Below the pieces are notes generated by a model that was not told where the DNA came from, ran no database searches, and saw only the letters and a list, made by a program, of their open reading frames with translations. Shown here piece by piece: positions 27,701 to 33,700 of a stretch of 64,000 nucleotides of DNA (its first letter is position 1; every line of letters starts with the position of its first letter). Source of the DNA: Typhlomys cinereus (taxonomy: Eukaryota > Chordata > Mammalia > Rodentia > Platacanthomyidae). Made by a program: the position numbers and the translations under genes. The stretch covers positions 558,001 to 622,000 of the forward strand of contig JALPQD010000635.1 of the NCBI GenBank assembly GCA_023101885.1, given 5' to 3'.

Positions 27701-30700
27701 GATGACCTCAAAGTGTCCTGAGTTTGCTTTCTTCTGGGGCTCTGGCAGCTGTCACACAGCAAGTGAGGGGGGGTCTCCCTAAGGAAAGCTCCTGATCCCT
27801 CTGCAGTATTACATGCTGCAGGTAGTGCTCTCAGTACTGTCAGCCCACCCACCTGTCTCACCTGAGTGGACACCGCTATTGTGAAGATGAGGAAATGAAG
27901 GCCTATGTCACCTACATGTGTGACTGATGTCAAGGCTAGATTGAGAAAGCCCTAATCTGCCATCTTAGTGGCCTCCAATTTTATCCTATTTTTACTTTTG
28001 TGTTTCACATTTTATCAGCGTACAGGGAAAGAGTGTTAAACCAAACGAGTAACAGAAGGCCAGTGCATCCTTTGGAGAGCAGCTAGTTTGCATCATGTGG
28101 TGTCTGAGCATTTTGCTGTAGTATTGGAAGATGATAATGCAGCCAATATTTGGTAGACATACTGTTCTTAAAAATAACTTAGATACTTTTCTTCCAAAGC
28201 CATTTTAGTTTTTTAAAATAAGTCTATTCTTGACTAAAGTACTTTAACTGTGCTTTTCTTATTGACCAAATGAAAATGTACAGAGGGGGTCGATGAGGAC
28301 CACATAACTTTGGCTGCTGCCGTTGTCTTTTTTTCCTGCTCTTTGTCACCTGTAAAAGACTTGTCCTCCGTTTTGCGATCTGCATGTTTTGCCAGATTGT
28401 GCATGAACCCCGTTTCTCCTTCACCTCTTCTGCTGCCTGGCGCCTGCCGCTTCCCACGCTTGCTGTAGGCTGCTCCCGAGTGAGTTCCCCTCACTTGCTC
28501 TTTCTCTGTGCCATTCTTCTCCTTGCGACCCGCCTGAAACCAGGCCCTAGAGAAACAGAGAGATCGCATCGCGTGCCTCAAGGGCGAGCGGGATGCACTG
28601 AGAGAGGAGCTGGCTGGCCTGCAGGAGCCGGTGGAGACCGCCGAGGTATGTCAGCCAGGTCCGCCCTGCGCTTCCCTGACCGGGCAGCAGCCCTGGACCG
28701 GCGGCCGAGCCTAGAACTAATCCTGCGTCGTTCTCCCTGCAGCGTGGTCGCAGTGCTCCGTTCTGCGGGGCCTCTTGTGACCGGCTTTTTCTTCCCACAG
28801 AAGCACGGCCTAGTTATCATCCCGGAGAACACTCCCAACGGCGATGTCAACCACGAGCCCGCGTTTGGAGCCATTACCGTTGTGTCTCAGGAAGCCGCGC
28901 AGGTCTTGGAGTCGGCGGGAGAAGGACCCCTAGGTAGGAGCCTTGGGCTCCGGCGTTGCTGGGCACCAGCGCGGAAAGCAGAGGGCCGCTTGGGAATCCA
29001 GCGAAAGACCAGGGCGGATCCGGACGCGTTGTCCTGGGGCAGCCTTGACTTTGAGGCCCCCGAGTCATGGGAAGGCAACGAGCAAGCTGCAAGACCCCGG
29101 TGCGGGTCTCGCAGAGCCCCCAGCGCCGTCTCGGCACAGCTTCTTTGGAACATGTGGTTGACCCAGGGCTGCGTGGCTCCGCCACAACCTCCAAAAACAC
29201 CTTTCCCTTCCCCGTTTGGAGCGCGCGGAGATTTCCTACGGGACTGAGAGTAGCACAGGCTGGAAACATTCGCAGAGTTGGTGCAGCGTCCGCCGGGGAC
29301 AGTTCTAGAAATGCAGGAATGGCCGAGCTCAGATGGAGGGTGCTGGTGGGGAGAGGCAAGAGGGGCTGGCGTGCTGTGCACCGCGCGTTGGAGGGCTGAA
29401 GAAACCCCCGTGGGCTGACCTTCTCCCGACCCGGCCGGCGTGGGCTGCTTCTGTTCAGTCTGCTGGGGAGAAGCCGCGCTCCGCGCTGCTGGGCGAGTGA
29501 GCCCTGCACGGCCAGGGGCTCCGCTCGAGGCCATCTTTTGCTGTGGTCTCTCCTGCAAGTGTCAGCCTGGGGGAACGCGCTGGCCCTCCCCGTCTGCATA
29601 CTGGTGAAAGTTCACAAGCTTTCAACAAGGAAATGGTCTCCTTTGTCCTTATTTTCTTTTTAATTTGGGGGCTGTAATATTAGCATGTGTACATTTGGAA
29701 CAATTAAGTGCTCTTTTACGTTGTAATTGAAATCTTCACTTCTTTTCATGTCCAGTATAAGTAATGTCATTCACCAAGCAAATGTTTGCAAGTGTGAGGG
29801 ATTACTTTTGGGTGTTCGTGTAACACATCCTTACAAATTTAGTTTACAGCTTCTTCTCTTGTTGTAGATGTAAGGCTACGAAAACTTGCAGGAGAAAAGG
29901 AAGAGCTGCTCTCACAGGTAAGACATCTCAGTGGGCAGTGTGTCTGAAGTTACGTTATGATAAATGTGCTATTTCTCAAGGTTTGAAGGATGAAAACATA
30001 GGCATATTTTGTATCTTGGTTGTTTCTGAATCTTTTAAAGATCGGGGGACAGCATACTTCAGTGATGTGTCTAGTTCCACAAAGCTTGTTGTAAAGATAG
30101 CCGTCTCCTGCTTCGGCCCCTCTACTCTCCCCTGACCACCTCTGTCCAGTTCTTGGGGACTCTTGGTGTGTCATCTCTGTGTAACTGCCGGTGCTACTTC
30201 TTGACCTCTGTTTCAGATGCTCGCTACCGGAAGATGAGTCCTTCTTCCTCTTACTGCCGGGTGTTTATAGCTTCACGACTCTGAGCATTTTCCCAGGAGA
30301 GCATTCCTGGGCTCTGGTCACCTTCCAGCTCCTCTGTGACTACTCTTTTCTCTAAAGTTAATACTGTAGCTTTTCTTTTCATTCTCCATGACTGGTTTTC
30401 TTGTGTCTATCAGTAATTAGCCAAAGGTTCAAGAACTAGTTTAAACCCATGGAGGGCTTTCTTTTTTTTAATTCTTTTTTTATTTAATGTTGCTAAATGC
30501 ATATAGTGAGTTTATAATATTTTCAACCCTTAGTCCCAACTGAGGGTTTTCTGATGCACCAGTCCTGATGAGTCAGACGGAAGTAGCAACTCGTTACCCA
30601 TGCTGAGGCGACACCCTCACCAGCTTGTGGGGTCTCTTATGGCTGTGCTGTGGGGGGTTCTCTCCCCCAGTCTTTTTTGCTTTCCTTTTTGTTCATTCAC

Positions 30701-33700
30701 TTATTTTGGTGTATCTTGCAGTAACGTTCTGAAAGAATGTGGGCTGTCAAGTCTTCATGATGTTGCAGGCCTGAAAGTGTATGTTTTCCCTTCTTGCTTG
30801 GTTAACAGTTTAGCTGGGTGTCCAATTCTAGATTGCAATCAATTTTTTAAGAGGTTTTAAAAAGTCATTTCTTTATTCTGTTTTTGAGGTGGTTGTCAGA
30901 ATTCTGAGTACATTTTGCATTTTAGTTTTTTATAGGTGACATACTTTTCCTTTCCTGTTCTCTTTCTCTGTAATATTTTACGATCTTACAGTTAATGTGT
31001 TTAGAAGTTTTCAGGCAGATATAGGGCCCATGTTAATCTTGGGAATCCTATTCCTTGGTTCTGGGAAATAAATTTTGAGTGGTTTATTGTTTTTTTTTTT
31101 TTTTTTCCTGCTCCTAATCAGTCATTTGCAAGTTTTGGTAAGAGAGAGCTCACTATTTAAAAGACACATTCTAGGCACTTAGAATATTTAAATGCTTATC
31201 AGGGATTTTTTTTTAAATCCTTGCCCTGGTGGGGTCTTAGTGGGAAGAGATTAGACAACAAGTAAGCATAATGAAGAAGTTCAGACAGGTTAAGAGGTCT
31301 ATGCGAACCTTTACTATGCATTTCCCTAGTTACATTCAGTTATGCAGGTGTGAGCCTGTGGTCGGCAGGGATCAGGTGTAACCAGCACAGCAAAGGGCAA
31401 AGGAGGTGAGATCATGGTGACTGGCACAGGCCGAGGAATTAAACTGGAGAAGTGAGTTAAAAGGCCACGCGGGCAGACATCAGGCACAGTGGAAAGAAGA
31501 CGGATCAACGGATCGGGAGTACGTGTATGGCTGAAGGATGTGGGAATTAGCCTACAGAGAATGAACTAGAAAGATCAGGAATTGTGGTTGCACAGGGGAT
31601 GGCTGTCTAATGCCGAGGTCTGATATGACTGGTCGTGCGGGTCACAGGGCAAGAAGTGGCGCCTGGCAAGATCCTCGGAGGGAGGTTCCAGAAACCGAGT
31701 AAACTATGAAGTTGCTAAGACTTAAGGTGGTGTATTCTTAGGAAGTGCAAGTCAGGAGCTAACGTGGCAGTGTGGTGGCAGAGAGGCGAATAGTTAGCTC
31801 GTCTGATTTCAAGAGACGAGATTGTCAATGAGGGATCTTGAAGTGATAGGAAAAGCAAGAGGCACCCACTTGTGTCAGCTCAGTAGGGAAAGCTGGGGAG
31901 ACCCAGCAAGCGCTTGGAGGGTGCAGAGGGACCATGCTGGGAGCACATGAGGTGAACGGTCCTCAGGCGAGGGTTGGCTGGTGGGGGCTGCTGCTTCCAG
32001 AGATGCTTCCGAAGACGCTGGGAAGATGTGGGTGCTTCAGCGCCTTGTGAAGACTGCAGGGGAGGAAGGACGGGCTTTCTCAGGAGGACAGGCAGGAGTG
32101 AGGGGGACGAGGTGGGTGGAGGGGAGCATTTGTTCAGCACCGAGCCATGCTCGCCCTTCCCAGCAGGGCGGCGGCAGAGCTGCCGCGGACCGGAGGACAC
32201 TGGGAAGCACTTGTTCGTTTCCTGCTGTCTCTGTACATTTCAAGTTTTCTAAGTAAGAGTATTCAGCTTATCCCTGAAGCTACTTAGATATTTTAACTGC
32301 TTGTGACATTTTACATTTTTAATAAAAGTACAAAAAATACTTAAATACATAAATATGCAGAAGTAATAGAGTACGGCTGTTTTTACTGGGAACTTGGCCC
32401 TGGGGGTCGCTCCTTTTTACATTTGTTTATAACTCATCTCAGCCTAAGCCACGTGGTTACTCAGGAAGACATGTCTGAGTGAATAGCTGACAGGATTTGC
32501 TGATACATGGAGGGTTTGCTTTTGTGGTGCAGCTGCTGCCCAAATATCTGCTTCGCTTAGGACTTGGCTAGGGAGGTGGGCTTCTCAGTACTGTGGTTTC
32601 TGTGAGGCCTGGGGCCTGAGTTGGAATCTCAAGTCCAGGTGTGGCTGCCTGTGTCATCCCAGCACCGGGAGACAGAGAGGACGATCCCTGGAGCTGGTTG
32701 CCAGCTAGTCTAGCCGCATGGGTGAGCTCCAGGCTCAGGAAGCAACCCCGGCTCCAAAAAATAACATGGGGCCTCCTTGTCCCTCTTTTTCTCCATCACT
32801 AATAAAATCTTGCTTTCGAGTAACGTGGACAGTGATTGAGGAAGATTCCAAATGTTGACCTCTGATCTCCACATGCACATACATGCGTATGTACAGGTAC
32901 ACACACACACACACACACACACACACCCATAAAAGGAATGATCTTCTAGCCGGGTCGGTGGCACTAGCCTGTGATTCTAACCACTTGGGCACTAGGGCAG
33001 AGGATCTCGGTTCAAGGCTCGTCTTGCCCTCAGAGTGAATGCCGGGTGAGGCCGGGCCACCTAGCGAGGCCTTGTCTCAAAGTGAAGAATGCTGGGGAGC
33101 AGCTCTGTAGGAGAGAGCTTGCCTGGAGTGCTAGTGCTCCAGCCGTGCTCCAGCGCACACAAGAGAGACAAGAAAGGGAGGGAGGACGGGGCAGAGACCA
33201 GAGACAGGCTGATCCTGCTGGTGACCTCCACTTCTGTCTCAGATCAGAAGACTGAAGCTGCAGTTAGAAGAAGAGCGACAGAAGTGTTCCAGGAGCGACG
33301 GCACAGCCGGGGACCTGGCCGGACTGCAGAACGGCACAGACCTGCAGTTCATCGAGATGCAGAGTGGGTACCAGGGGCAGGGCAGGCTCTAGATGCGTAG
33401 CATCTGTCTCTGGAACAGGCTAGTAGTGGGCCGCTGGCGTCCTGCCACGCTGTTCTGGGGTCAGTGGTTGGCTCGTCCAGAAGAGCGGTCCCAGTCACTG
33501 CTGGGCCGCATAGAGGCTCTGCTCACTGTGGGCCTCGGGGTGAAAGAGCAGCACTGTCTTCTGTGCTGTGTGGAGTCTTTGCCATTCTTTGGCATTCATC
33601 TTGGACACCTGGAAGATTGGAGATCAACTCACACTAATGTTGAGTGGTTTTACAATTTTTCTATAAAAATTAAAAATAGGGCCATAAAATATAGTTTACT

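Larger units (their letters stand above)
29918..33242 (+). other. LRRFIP2: LRRFIP2 intron with old L1-like sequence
   Basis: Positions 30600-31080 resemble an antisense ancient L1 (gcctgaaagtgtatgttttc, tttagctgggtgtccaatt). A T18 run lies near 31089. No gene seen. The 3' end holds a B4/RSINE1 and a B1 (separate entries). Confidence 0.45.

Noticed and set aside
28384..29599. 287- and 241-codon open frames on opposite strands
   Set aside because: GC-rich composition lowers stop frequency. The real coding content here is the two LRRFIP2 exons at 28544-28645 and 28801-28933, only part of which these frames follow.
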